Below, piece after piece: positions 17,235 through 24,825 of a stretch of DNA of 39,930 nt. The stretch lies in the IMG/VR virus record IMGVR_UViG_3300025131_000119, positions 1 through 39,930 of that record. One strand, 5' to 3'. The first letter of the stretch is position 1. Each line of letters starts with the position of its first letter. The notes under the pieces were generated by a model. It had not been told where the DNA came from. It searched no databases and worked only from the letters and a program-made list of their open reading frames with translations. Position numbers and translations under genes: made by a program. The DNA comes from a virus.

Positions 17235-17999
17235 ATGGGAATTGATTTAGATAAAATGAAGCAGCGCAGGGCTGCACTACAAGGAAAAGGCGGCGGCAAC
17301 CGCGATACATTCTGGCGTCCACAAGATGGCGAACAGACTATTCGTATTGTTCCTACCGCTGACGGCGATCCCTTTAAGGATTTCTGGTTTCACTACAACG
17401 TAGGAAACAACCCAGGCTTCCTCAGTCCAAAGAAGAACTTTGGCGAAGAGGATCCACTGAACGACTTTGTTCGGAAGCTTTTTAACGAGGGCACCGAAGA
17501 AAGTATTAAAATGGCGAAGTCGCTTATGGCACGTCAAAGATTTTTCTCACCCGTACTTGTACGAGGTGAGGAAGATAAGGGTGTTCGTATTTGGGGTTAT
17601 GGAAAACAAGTATATGAGCAATTGCTCAACCTTGTCCTTAATCCAGAATATGGAGATATTACCGATACTGACACAGGAACTGATCTTGTTCTTCATTATG
17701 GTAAGCCACCCGGAGCAAGTTTCCCACAAACGAAGCTTACTCCACGTCGTCGCTCTTCTGTCCTCTGTGATGAGGCAGTTGGTGGTGACGAACGATGCGC
17801 GGAATTTCTTGAAAGTATTCCAGAATTCGACACGCTCTTTGAGCGTAAAACGCCAGCAGAAGTAGGCGCTATGTTAGACGCATACCTGCTTGGTGAAGAA
17901 GGCACCAACGAGGGGACTGGTTCAACCACAACCCCTCCTCCCTCCACTGACACAGTGTCCTCTGTTGACGCTGCCTTCAACGAACTCATGGGAGCGTAA
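17235..17999 (+). CDS. Single-stranded DNA-binding protein, gp32-like
   Basis: The 254-residue protein has the layout of T4-type SSBs. The N-terminus is basic (IDLDKMKQRRAALQGKGGG). The OB-fold core starts with WRPQDGEQTIRIVPTADGDP and continues through FWFHYNVG and VRIWGYGKQVYEQLLNLVL (gp32 has KVFKYRFGKKIWDKI there). A Ser/Thr/Pro-rich acidic tail ends DAAFNELMGA, like the regulatory C-terminal tail of gp32 that binds replication partners. The zinc-binding Cys/His cluster of T4 gp32 is absent; only two Cys occur, late in the protein. AAGGAG precedes the ATG. UvsX follows, placing SSB and recombinase together. Confidence 0.78.
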   Translation: MGIDLDKMKQRRAALQGKGGGNRDTFWRPQDGEQTIRIVPTADGDPFKDFWFHYNVGNNPGFLSPKKNFGEEDPLNDFVRKLFNEGTEESIKMAKSLMARQRFFSPVLVRGEEDKGVRIWGYGKQVYEQLLNLVLNPEYGDITDTDTGTDLVLHYGKPPGASFPQTKLTPRRRSSVLCDEAVGGDERCAEFLESIPEFDTLFERKTPAEVGAMLDAYLLGEEGTNEGTGSTTTPPPSTDTVSSVDAAFNELMGA

Positions 18000-18015
18000 T
18001 CCCCGCGCCCACAGG

Positions 18016-18040
18016 GAGGCACAGGGTTATCAGGTGCCTC
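18016..18040 (+). terminator. Hairpin between SSB and uvsX, possible attenuator
   Basis: GAGGCAC (18016-18022) pairs with GTGCCTC (18034-18040) across an 11-nt loop, followed by an interrupted T-rich stretch (ACACTTTTATTTT). The U tract is imperfect, so partial termination that lowers uvsX relative to ssb is more likely than a full stop. The uvsX ribosome site lies 14 nt downstream. Confidence 0.5.
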
Positions 18041-18062
18041 ACACTTTTATTTTGGAGATTAA

Positions 18063-19187
18063 ATGAGAATGGCGAAAGCTAAAAATACAAAAGCTGGTAA
18101 ATTAAACTTATCTGATATGCGTGCCCTTATTAATAAAAGGGCTGGTCTGAATGTCGCTCACGACTTGACTGAACAAAACCCCACCGAGGTTAAAGAGTGG
18201 ATTCCAACTGGCTCTCGCTGGTTGGACTCGATTATTTGTCGTGGTAAACTTTCTGGCATCCCCGTTGGCAAAGTTGTTGAGATTGCAGGTCTTGAAGCAA
18301 CAGGCAAGTCCTATATGGCAGCCCAGGTCGCTGCGAATGCACAAAAGATGGGAATGGATGTTATTTATTTTGATTCAGAGTCAGCAATTGATCCTGGTTT
18401 TCTTGAGAAAGCAGGATGTGATTTAAGTAGCCTTCTCTATGTTCAGGCTGCCTCTGTTGAGTTTGTTTTGGAGACTATTGAAGACCTACTTGCGAACAAT
18501 GATAATCGTATGTTGTTTATTTGGGACTCGCTTGCACTCACACCTGCTATTTCAGACATTGAGGGCGATTTTAATCCCCAGTCCTCCATGGCTGTAAAGG
18601 CTCGTATTCTTGCAAAGGGCATGTCCAAGTTGACTGTACCCATTGCTAACTCGCAGTCTACTTTCTTAGTGTTGAACCAGTTGAAGTCAAACATCACTCG
18701 TTCACCCTCTGAGGCTATGACGACCCCTTATGTCACACCAGGCGGAAAGGCTATGATTTATGCGTACTCGCTTCGCATCTGGCTGACTGGGCGAAAAGCC
18801 AAGGCATCTTTTGTTACTGACGATAAGGGCTTCCGCATCGGTTCAGAGGTTAAGGTAAAGTTGGAGAAATCTCGCTTTGGTACTCAAGGTCGGCAATGTA
18901 ACTTCCGAATCCTTTGGGGAGATGAGATTGGCATTCAGGATGATGAAAGCTTGTTTGATGCAATCGCTGGCTCATCCAATTTGGTTCGCACAGGTGCCTG
19001 GTATACTCTCTTGGATTCCTCTGGGAACGCCTTGGGTGCGAAGTTTCAAGCAGCGAAGTGGACTGACCGAATGGCAGAAGAAGAATTCCGGTCAAGGGTC
19101 CATGAGATTATGGACGAGGAAGTTATTTATAAGTTTGACAAGCGCGTAGGAAACGCAGCAGATTTTTATGAAGAAAATGATGAATAA
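18063..19187 (+). CDS. uvsX: UvsX/RecA-family recombinase
   Basis: The 374-residue protein is a RecA-fold strand-exchange ATPase, close in length to T4 UvsX (391). Walker A is GLEATGKS (76-83). IYFDSESAID (101-110) matches the RecA segment with the catalytic Glu (E106). Walker B is MLFIWDSLAL (D155). FLVLNQLKSNI corresponds to the RecA segment leading to loop L1 and TTPYVTPGGKAM to the L2 region. The C-terminus is acidic (DFYEENDE). GGAG precedes the ATG by 5 nt. With the SSB upstream and the helicase later, it would support recombination-dependent replication and repair, as in T4. Confidence 0.93.
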   Translation: MRMAKAKNTKAGKLNLSDMRALINKRAGLNVAHDLTEQNPTEVKEWIPTGSRWLDSIICRGKLSGIPVGKVVEIAGLEATGKSYMAAQVAANAQKMGMDVIYFDSESAIDPGFLEKAGCDLSSLLYVQAASVEFVLETIEDLLANNDNRMLFIWDSLALTPAISDIEGDFNPQSSMAVKARILAKGMSKLTVPIANSQSTFLVLNQLKSNITRSPSEAMTTPYVTPGGKAMIYAYSLRIWLTGRKAKASFVTDDKGFRIGSEVKVKLEKSRFGTQGRQCNFRILWGDEIGIQDDESLFDAIAGSSNLVRTGAWYTLLDSSGNALGAKFQAAKWTDRMAEEEFRSRVHEIMDEEVIYKFDKRVGNAADFYEENDE

Positions 19188-19226
19188 TAAAACTAGTTAT
19201 ACGTCTATAGAACAGGAGTTAAAACA

Positions 19227-19529
19227 ATGAAATCACTTATTACCGCTGCTCTCTTTGGAGCTTTTCTTTCTGGATGCGCCGCACACGCACATCCACCACA
19301 ACAAACGCACGTTCGTGTACCCGCTCACCAAGTTAAAGCTTGGGTTTGGACACCAGGCTATTATCGAGCTAATGGTGTTTGGGTACGTGGATCTTGGAGT
19401 ATTCAGCATATTGATCGCCACATGCTGAATCGTAATCCTCGCACGCATGTTCGTTGGATTAAGGGACGTAAGCGACCAGTGCCTCCACCCAGGCAAACTC
19501 GTCATCGTCGCCGTCAACACCGACGATAA
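19227..19529 (+). CDS. Small lipoprotein with W/Y-rich and Arg-rich regions (100 aa)
   Basis: The N-terminus is a lipoprotein signal peptide (MKSLITAALFGAFLSGC) with the lipobox LSGC and acylated C17. The mature part has His/Pro segments, then WVWTPGYYRANGVWVRGSW, the W-x-P-G-Y-W type motif found in small bacterial envelope proteins (YXWGXW-like). The end is extremely basic (RRRQHRR). AGGAG precedes the ATG. It stands alone between uvsX and a strong terminator. ATAAAACTAGTTA just upstream (19187-19199) resembles the recurring promoter motif. A phage lipoprotein could alter the host envelope (superinfection exclusion, lysis) but no specific role can be assigned. It may be of bacterial origin. 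Confidence 0.75.
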   Translation: MKSLITAALFGAFLSGCAAHAHPPQQTHVRVPAHQVKAWVWTPGYYRANGVWVRGSWSIQHIDRHMLNRNPRTHVRWIKGRKRPVPPPRQTRHRRRQHRR

Positions 19530-19531
19530 TC

Positions 19532-19570
19532 AAAATGCCCCCACAGAAAACAAGTTGGGGGCATTTTTTT
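19532..19570 (+). terminator. Rho-independent terminator after the lipoprotein gene
   Basis: A 12-bp perfect stem (AAAATGCCCCCA with TGGGGGCATTTT) around a 12-nt loop runs directly into a T run (19564-19570). It lies 3 nt after the stop codon and insulates the tRNA transcription unit that follows. Confidence 0.92.
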
Positions 19571-19584
19571 ATTTAAAATAACCC

Positions 19585-19613
19585 TTGACAACGCCACCAA
19601 GTAATGGTATATT
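19585..19613 (+). promoter_or_regulatory. Sigma70-like promoter for tRNA-Leu and the 5' nuclease
   Basis: TTGACA (19585-19590), 17-nt spacer, TATATT (19608-19613). The tRNA starts 9 nt after the -10 box, so transcription would begin at or just before the mature tRNA 5' end. Confidence 0.72.
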
Positions 19614-19621
19614 ATTATTAA

Positions 19622-19708
19622 GCTTGAGTGGTGGAATTGGTAGACACAAGGGACTTAAAATCCCTCGCCAGTATTGGCATGCGGGTTCGATTCCCGCCTC
19701 AAGCACCA
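19622..19708 (+). tRNA. tRNA-Leu (anticodon UAA)
   Basis: The cloverleaf folds cleanly. The acceptor is GCTTGAG (19622-19628) with CTCAAGC (19698-19704). The D arm contains GGAATTGGTAGAC. The anticodon stem AGGGA/TCCCT encloses loop CTTAAAA (anticodon TAA). A long variable arm typical of class II tRNAs follows, then T arm GCGGG-TTCGATT-CCCGC, discriminator A and an encoded CCA end. It reads UUA/UUG leucine codons, which an AT-rich phage uses heavily. The nuclease gene begins 8 nt after the CCA. Confidence 0.96.
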
Positions 19709-19716
19709 TCTATATT

Positions 19717-20679
19717 ATGAAACGACTATTAGTAATTGACGCTCTCAACTTGATGTTCCGAAACTACATCGTGAACCCAAGTTTATCTACAAACGGACAA
19801 CCCATTGGAGGACTTAAAGGTTTCCTCCAGTCTCTCCAGAAGCTTATCAGGGAAACAAAACCTGACCAAGTTGTCATCTGTTGGGATGGTGAAGGTGGCA
19901 GCCAAAGACGAAAGTCACAAAATAAGGGCTACAAAGAAGGTCGCAAGCCTATTCGCTTGAACCGCGATATTCGCAACCTAACTGAAAACGAAGAGATTTC
20001 TAATAAGATCTGGCAACAGACACGCCTCGTTGAGTATCTTAACGAACTGCCGATTGTCCAGTTGATGCTACCCGCTGTTGAGGCAGACGATATTATTAGT
20101 GTTGTCGTACAGCACCCAAGCTTTGCTGGATGGCAAAAAGTTATTGTCTCATCAGACAAAGATTTCTTTCAGTTGTGTGACGGTGAAACCATTGTCTTTC
20201 GACCCATCCAGAAGCAAATCATCAACCAGACGGGGCTTGTGGAACAACATGGCATTCATCCAAAAAACTTTGCCCTTGCCAGAGCCATCGCAGGAGACAA
20301 GTCAGACAATCTTCCAGGCGTTGGAGGTGTCGGGCTCCCGACAATCTCAAAGCGTTTTCCGTTCTTAGCTGAAGATGTCTCATACGACATTGACACATTA
20401 ATGAAGTATTCCAAAGAACATGCAGGTAAAGTCAAGGCATACACGAATGTACTTGAAAAACGAGCAGTGGTGGAAGAGAATTACAGGCTCATGCAGCTTT
20501 ACATACCCTCAGTTAGTGTACAGGGTAGACAAAAGATCAATTATGCACTTGGCAACTTTAAACCAGAATTTGCCAAAACAAATGTAAAGGCAATGATGAT
20601 TGAAGATGGATTTGGTGTTGTGAACTTCGTCGATATGTATGCTTGGATGAATAAGATTGTAGCAGATTCCCGAATATAA
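19717..20679 (+). CDS. 5'-3' nuclease, T4 RNase H / FEN-like
   Basis: The 320-residue protein is a flap-endonuclease-type enzyme that would remove RNA primers and 5' flaps. Metal-binding residues of the family are visible: LLVIDALNLMF (D8), VVICWDGEGG (D57), PAVEADDIIS (E122, D124, D125) and VIVSSDKDFFQL (D147, D149). The helix-hairpin-helix region is RAIAGDKSDNLPGVGGVGLP. T4 RNase H is 305 residues. The ATG at 19717 is chosen because the family N-terminus starts there and the frame upstream is the tRNA. No Shine-Dalgarno fits, since only 8 nt separate tRNA and start codon, so after tRNA processing the mRNA would be nearly leaderless. Confidence 0.9.
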   Translation: MKRLLVIDALNLMFRNYIVNPSLSTNGQPIGGLKGFLQSLQKLIRETKPDQVVICWDGEGGSQRRKSQNKGYKEGRKPIRLNRDIRNLTENEEISNKIWQQTRLVEYLNELPIVQLMLPAVEADDIISVVVQHPSFAGWQKVIVSSDKDFFQLCDGETIVFRPIQKQIINQTGLVEQHGIHPKNFALARAIAGDKSDNLPGVGGVGLPTISKRFPFLAEDVSYDIDTLMKYSKEHAGKVKAYTNVLEKRAVVEENYRLMQLYIPSVSVQGRQKINYALGNFKPEFAKTNVKAMMIEDGFGVVNFVDMYAWMNKIVADSRI

Positions 20680-20680
20680 A

Positions 20681-20688
20681 ACTATTTA
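20681..20688 (+). promoter_or_regulatory. ACTATTTA motif before the nucleotidyltransferase gene
   Basis: ACTATTTA within ATATAAAACTATTTATT, starting just after the nuclease stop codon and ending 5 nt before the next ATG. If it is a -10-type element, the RNA would start inside or at the annotated gene start, so either the start codon is internal or the motif acts differently here. Confidence 0.35.
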
Positions 20689-20693
20689 TTAAC

Positions 20694-21548
20694 ATGAAAC
20701 TATACAACAAATGGAGAGAAACTTTCGGAGAGTCAGATAAAGCAAATTTGAACTCTGAAATTCTCGTTAAGGGCTTTAAAAATTTTATAAACGAAGACAA
20801 CGATCCTGAGTCCGTGGATCTGTCAAGTTTTGAGTTTCACGATGAACTCAACCAAGACTTTTGGAATCAAGAGGACGATAGATTAGATCCCGAGATTCGT
20901 GTTAAACTAATGGCAATTGCTAATGATTTCTGGGACTCTCTTGAAGTCGGTGACGCTGAATATGATGATATTACTTTCACCGGCTCACTGGCTGCTCACA
21001 ACTACTCTCAGTTTTCAGATGTAGACCTCCATATTCTTGTTGATTTTTCCAATGTCGATGACAAGGTTGATTTGGTGCGAGAATACTTTAACGCCATGAA
21101 GTCTATCTGGAATCGTCTTCACGATATTCTTATTAAGGGCTACGAAGTTGAGATTTATGTGCAAGATATCAATGATCCCCATGAAGCACAAGGTCTCTAT
21201 TCAGTGCTTAATGATGACTGGATTAAAAAGCCTACCCTTGACAAGCAAGACTTTGACAAGGACAACATAAAGAAAAAAGCAGCAGGCTTAATGGACCAGA
21301 TTGATCGCCTCCAGCCGCTTCTTGACGAGGGCAAGTACGAAGAAGCCGAGAAATATGCAGATAAACTAAGAGAAAAGATTCGTAAAATGAGAAAAACAGG
21401 ATTAGAAACAGTTGGTGCATACTCTGTTGAAAACCTCGCTTTCAAAGTGCTGAGAAGGAATGACTACCTCGGCAAGCTTTCTGATGCTAAACGAGAGGCT
21501 TACGATAAAATGCTGTCAATCAAAGAGCAGCAAAACACCAAGGAATAA
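20694..21548 (+). CDS. Pol-beta-type nucleotidyltransferase with a putative capsid-targeting propeptide
   Basis: The 284-residue protein carries the nucleotidyltransferase signature GS-(10)-D-x-D: TGSLAAHNYSQFSDVDLHIL with G97-S98, D109 and D111. A later strand EVEIYVQDI could supply the third acid. The catalytic residues look intact, but the substrate is unknown. The N-terminus (MKLYNKWRETFGE, then LVKGFKNFINEDNDPE) resembles T4 capsid-targeting sequences such as MKTYQEF. FINE contains I-x-E (I32-N33-E34), the T4 prohead-protease cleavage pattern. A Lys/Glu-rich helical C-terminus follows. No good ribosome site precedes the ATG. Virion genes follow, which fits a packaged internal protein; this is inference. 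Confidence 0.75.
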   Translation: MKLYNKWRETFGESDKANLNSEILVKGFKNFINEDNDPESVDLSSFEFHDELNQDFWNQEDDRLDPEIRVKLMAIANDFWDSLEVGDAEYDDITFTGSLAAHNYSQFSDVDLHILVDFSNVDDKVDLVREYFNAMKSIWNRLHDILIKGYEVEIYVQDINDPHEAQGLYSVLNDDWIKKPTLDKQDFDKDNIKKKAAGLMDQIDRLQPLLDEGKYEEAEKYADKLREKIRKMRKTGLETVGAYSVENLAFKVLRRNDYLGKLSDAKREAYDKMLSIKEQQNTKE

Positions 21549-21550
21549 TA

Positions 21551-21970
21551 ATGGCAACGTTTAATTCATATCAGTCGGGATTACACAATGTAGGCTCGTT
21601 CCAAGTTAGTTCGAGTCCTTACGCTACAGCTTCGCTTGATATCAACCCTGGACCTGACTTCGCCAGCGATCCAGTTGTACTACAGATTGATTTTGATCGA
21701 GTGTCAAAATTTATTATTGTAAAGAATGAAGTCTCGGTTGATTTAGCAGACGCCCCGCTTCGTCTTGGTTTCTCAGAGAATGGTGTAAAAGGCACCAACT
21801 ATATCGTGCTCTTTAACGATGAGAGTTTTTCAGCAGATTACAAAGTAAGTCGTCTTTATCTGATGGCTCACACAGCCGTTTCAGCGTCTGCCTCTGTTCA
21901 CGCTGGCATGACTGGAATTCATAAGAATCAATTAGAGCATAACTGGTCCGGCTCGTTGGGTGTCGGATAG
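21551..21970 (+). CDS. Small virion structural protein (139 aa)
   Basis: No named family is recognised. The protein is beta-rich with alternating hydrophobic strands (VVLQIDFDRVSKFIIVKNE; NYIVLFNDESFSADYKVSRL) and ends in a Ser/Gly-rich tail. Such compact all-beta proteins beside fibre genes are often decoration or fibre-associated subunits. AAGGA lies 8 nt before the ATG and the preceding gene ends 2 nt upstream. Its stop codon shares a base with the next start (TAGTG), indicating coupled translation with the following fibre-like gene. Confidence 0.65.
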   Translation: MATFNSYQSGLHNVGSFQVSSSPYATASLDINPGPDFASDPVVLQIDFDRVSKFIIVKNEVSVDLADAPLRLGFSENGVKGTNYIVLFNDESFSADYKVSRLYLMAHTAVSASASVHAGMTGIHKNQLEHNWSGSLGVG

Positions 21971-22527
21971 TGGGATTCAATGGCTATAAAAGTCAAATTC
22001 CAAGAGGATATGTTAAATCCTTAGAGGCAACATTTACGACAACCGCGTCATTTGATGCATATACCGCCAGTCACGACCACGGCGGTGGCGGCGGCGGTGC
22101 CGGTGGTGGTATTTTTACCGAAGTTAACGGAACTCAGGCTTTTACAACTAGTAGTGTTAATATTGGCACAGATGACGCGCCAACTCAAACCTTAAATGTA
22201 AGAGGTGTCACTGAATTAAGTGGTGGTTTGGTCCATAAACGCCAACCCAAGACGGGCAATTATTCAGTAACAACTTCTGATTATTTTATAGCAGCAGATT
22301 CCAGTGGGGGCGTTATTACTTTCTCGCTTCCAAACGCCGCAAGCGCAACAGAAGGGCAGACTTGGGTCTTTAAAGATGAGGGCGGCGCTGCCCATACAAA
22401 CAACATTATTATTTCTCCATCACAAGGCGGGCAGACAATCGATGGTCAGGCTTCGATTAGGTTAGAGTCGCCATATGCTTCAGTCCAGATTTATACAGAT
22501 GGTTTGACTAAATTTTATATCTTCTAA
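21970..22527 (+). CDS. Fibre-like structural protein, GTG start (185 aa)
   Basis: The start is GTG overlapping the upstream TAG by one base. The N-terminal part includes a His/Gly-rich linker (SHDHGGGGGGAGGG). The middle (VNIGTDDAPTQTLNVRGV) is the fibre-repeat type. The C-terminal domain has TSDYFIAADSSGGVITFSLP, then IISPSQGGQTIDGQ and a final YTDGLTKFYIF strand. A version of the same domain ends the 688-residue fibre at 24751 (SVTLPA, HTIDGLTSVELESDYA), showing shared ancestry. It is probably a tail-fibre or spike accessory subunit. Confidence 0.65.
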   Translation: MGFNGYKSQIPRGYVKSLEATFTTTASFDAYTASHDHGGGGGGAGGGIFTEVNGTQAFTTSSVNIGTDDAPTQTLNVRGVTELSGGLVHKRQPKTGNYSVTTSDYFIAADSSGGVITFSLPNAASATEGQTWVFKDEGGAAHTNNIIISPSQGGQTIDGQASIRLESPYASVQIYTDGLTKFYIF

Positions 22528-22606
22528 TTTTTTCACAGAAGATACAAAAAATATTCACTCTTCAAATCTGTCTCCTATATATGGGTGGATGGGATGCTCA
22601 TTTATT

Positions 22607-22632
22607 GAGTCGCTTTTTTATAAAAGCGTCTC
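22607..22632 (+). promoter_or_regulatory. Hairpin in the 157-nt gap before the repeat fibre gene
   Basis: CGCTTTT (22611-22617) pairs with AAAAGCG (22622-22628) around a 4-nt loop, extended by GAG/CTC after one T-T mismatch. Only three T follow, so termination would be weak. The rest of the gap shows no gene; a possible in-frame ATG at 22589 lacks a ribosome site. TAACTATAGGAG close to the fibre start is a poor match to the virion-gene motif. Confidence 0.4.
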
Positions 22633-22684
22633 TTTAGTTGGATATCCGCGTCCACATATTTTAACTATAGGAGATAAACAAAAT

Positions 22685-24751
22685 ATGGCTTATAAATTTC
22701 AACATGGTCAGGCAATCCTTTCTGGCGCGTTAGATCAAGAGGGTTCCATTGACATCAAAGATGATGGCTCTGGAGAATTCGAGTTAAAACATGATGGTAA
22801 CACCATCCTTGACTCTTCTCGTGCTCTTGGCAACGTGACAACCATTTCTGGTTCAGAAATTATTTCTGGTCGTGATTTAAAACTCGACGTTGGTGGTAAA
22901 GTTGGTATTTCAACTGACACTGACCTCTTAACACTTACTGCTCAAAAAGTTAGTGTTGCAGGTGTGCATTCTGCATCTGCTCGCATCGACGGCTTCGGTC
23001 TTCGTATTGACACAGGCGGAACAATTGGCACTGCTGGAGACACCGACCTCTTAACTCTTAACAACGCTTCGGTTGTTGTTGCTGGTGAGCTTCAACCCCT
23101 CACAGTTTCTGCTTCGGCACGAGTTGACGCTTTCGGACTCCGCGTAGACACAGGTGGTGTTATCGGAACCGCAGGAGACAACGATCTCTTGACTCTCAAT
23201 AACGCATCGCTCGTTGTTGCTGGTGAGATTCAACCCCTTACGGTTTCTGCTTCCGCCCGCGTGGATGCATTCGGTCTTCGTGTTGACACAGGTGGAACAA
23301 TTGGTACCGCAGGAGATACCGATCTCTTGACACTTAATAACGCATCGCTTGTTGTTGCTGGTGAGATTCAACCCCTTACGGTTTCTGCTTCGGCACGAGT
23401 TGACGCATTCGGTCTTCGTATCGATACAGGTGGTGTTATTGGAACCGCAGGAGACACAGACCTCCTGACACTTAACAATGATCAACTTGTTGTTGCTGGT
23501 GCTGCCCAAGTTAGCAATGGCTTGTCGGCAACTGGTGGAAACATCGCCGCAGCCGCTGGCGCTGTTTCTGGTTCTACCGGACTCGCTGGTCGTGGAGTAA
23601 CAATTGATGAAGGTGGAAAGCTTGGTACAAGTGCTGATGCTGACCTTGTGCAACTCGACGCTAATAAAGTTAGTGTTGCAGGTGTTGTTTCTGGTTCTCA
23701 AAGACTTGATGGTCGAGGACTTCGCATTGACACAGGTGGTGTTATTGGTACTGCTGGAGACACAGATCTCTTGACCCTTAACAATGGCTCGCTTGTCATC
23801 GCTGGTGGGGCTCAGGTTAGCACTGGTTTGTCGGCAACTGGTGGAAACATCGGCGCAGCCGGTGGCGCTGTTTCTGGTTCTACCGGACTCGCTGGTCGCG
23901 GTCTTACACTCGACACTAATGGTGTCATTGGAACCGCAGGAGATGCAGATCTCTTGACACTTGCCAACGGGGTGCTTCAAATTGCTGGTGAGCTTTCTTC
24001 CTCTGGAGAACTCGACGCTCTTGCTGTTAATGCTCACTCTTTCTCGATCAACAATGAGGACTTTATTGATGCTAGCTCGAATATTACTGCTGCTGGACTT
24101 TCTGGTTCTGGTAATCTTCTCGCTGCTGGTACAGTTCGCCTCGATGGTGTTGCTGCTGCAACAATCGCTGAAGGTGCTGACTTCTTCTACATCTTGGATG
24201 CTGATGATAACTTGATGAAGAAAGAGTCTGTTGCTGATGTCGTTTCCGGTCTTGCTGGTGATGGTCTCAAAAATGGTTCTAACAAGTTTGCTCTTGATCT
24301 CAACGAGTTGACTGCTGCTGCTGTTGACGTTGCTAACGATAGTATCGCTATTGTTGACGCTAACGACTCTAACCTTTCTAAGAAAGAAAGCATTGCTGAC
24401 CTTGTGTCTGGAATCGCTGGCGGCGGTCTTACTGCTACCGCTGGTGTTCTTTCTACACAAGCAGGAACCGTTACCAGTATCCGTACTGACGGCGCTGTTA
24501 ACACCACTGCCTTGGTCGAAGGTTACAACTATATGACTGGTTCTGCTTCCAAGTCCGTGACACTTCCTGCTTCACCAACCGTTGGTGATGTTGTTATTGT
24601 CAAGGCTGGTAACTTGGCTGACGGCGAAGCGCTTACAGTCGCACGCGCTGGTTCACACACAATTGACGGACTTACCTCTGTCGAACTTGAGTCTGACTAC
24701 GCTGCTGCGAGTTTCGTATACCTTGTTGCTAACAACTGGGGTATCGTCTAA
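22685..24751 (+). CDS. Repeat-built tail fibre protein (688 aa)
   Basis: The start at 22685 is chosen because AGGAG lies 10 nt before it and the protein then opens MAYKF, like the next fibre. After an acidic N-terminal segment, residues about 76-440 are eight repeats based on GTAGDTDLLTLNN...VAG...LRIDTGGVI, 40 to 61 residues long, likely stacked as a trimeric beta shaft. Residues about 440-600 form an Ala/Asp/Ser-rich region with two related copies (MKKESVADVVSGLAG and LSKKESIADLVSGIAG). The C-terminal domain (about 600-688) matches the end of the protein at 22527. No chaperone or enzymatic motif is seen. A terminator follows. Confidence 0.82.
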   Translation: MAYKFQHGQAILSGALDQEGSIDIKDDGSGEFELKHDGNTILDSSRALGNVTTISGSEIISGRDLKLDVGGKVGISTDTDLLTLTAQKVSVAGVHSASARIDGFGLRIDTGGTIGTAGDTDLLTLNNASVVVAGELQPLTVSASARVDAFGLRVDTGGVIGTAGDNDLLTLNNASLVVAGEIQPLTVSASARVDAFGLRVDTGGTIGTAGDTDLLTLNNASLVVAGEIQPLTVSASARVDAFGLRIDTGGVIGTAGDTDLLTLNNDQLVVAGAAQVSNGLSATGGNIAAAAGAVSGSTGLAGRGVTIDEGGKLGTSADADLVQLDANKVSVAGVVSGSQRLDGRGLRIDTGGVIGTAGDTDLLTLNNGSLVIAGGAQVSTGLSATGGNIGAAGGAVSGSTGLAGRGLTLDTNGVIGTAGDADLLTLANGVLQIAGELSSSGELDALAVNAHSFSINNEDFIDASSNITAAGLSGSGNLLAAGTVRLDGVAAATIAEGADFFYILDADDNLMKKESVADVVSGLAGDGLKNGSNKFALDLNELTAAAVDVANDSIAIVDANDSNLSKKESIADLVSGIAGGGLTATAGVLSTQAGTVTSIRTDGAVNTTALVEGYNYMTGSASKSVTLPASPTVGDVVIVKAGNLADGEALTVARAGSHTIDGLTSVELESDYAAASFVYLVANNWGIV
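22910..24003 (+). repeat. Tandem repeats encoding the fibre shaft
   Basis: Eight in-frame units occur. Units 2-4 are 46 codons (138 bp) each and nearly identical in DNA. Units 5 and 7 are 61 codons and almost identical to each other, 306 bp apart (5+6 form a 102-codon superunit). Units 1 and 6 are about 40 codons. This points to duplications of two unit types. Confidence 0.88.
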
Positions 24752-24786
24752 ACCATACTCTTATTCAATTTTATTTGGATATTCCT

Positions 24787-24821
24787 GGGTGCCCCTCCTT
24801 GTGGGGGGCATCCTTTTTTTT
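24787..24821 (+). terminator. Rho-independent terminator after the repeat fibre gene
   Basis: GGGTGCCCCTCC pairs with GGGGGGCATCC (two G-T pairs) around a TTGT loop, followed by eight T. It lies 35 nt after the fibre stop codon and 5 nt before the next ACTATTTA motif. Confidence 0.9.
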
Positions 24822-24825
24822 ATAG

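Noticed and set aside
19585-19716. Open frame extending the 5' nuclease upstream through the tRNA
   Set aside because: The segment is promoter and tRNA; the family N-terminus (RLLVIDALN) starts right after the ATG at 19717.
22589-22684. Upstream ATG extending the repeat fibre by 32 residues
   Set aside because: No ribosome site, the segment spans a hairpin, and the ATG at 22685 has AGGAG and the MAYKF start shared with the next fibre.
22910-24003. Regular repeats considered as a CRISPR array
   Set aside because: The units are in-frame codons of a fibre protein with no conserved short repeat separated by unique spacers.
23051-24460. Long minus-strand open frame (469 codons) opposite the fibre gene
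   Set aside because: It is a mirror of the repeats, with Ser/Thr/Asn/Cys-biased composition and no ribosome site; all other genes are on the + strand.
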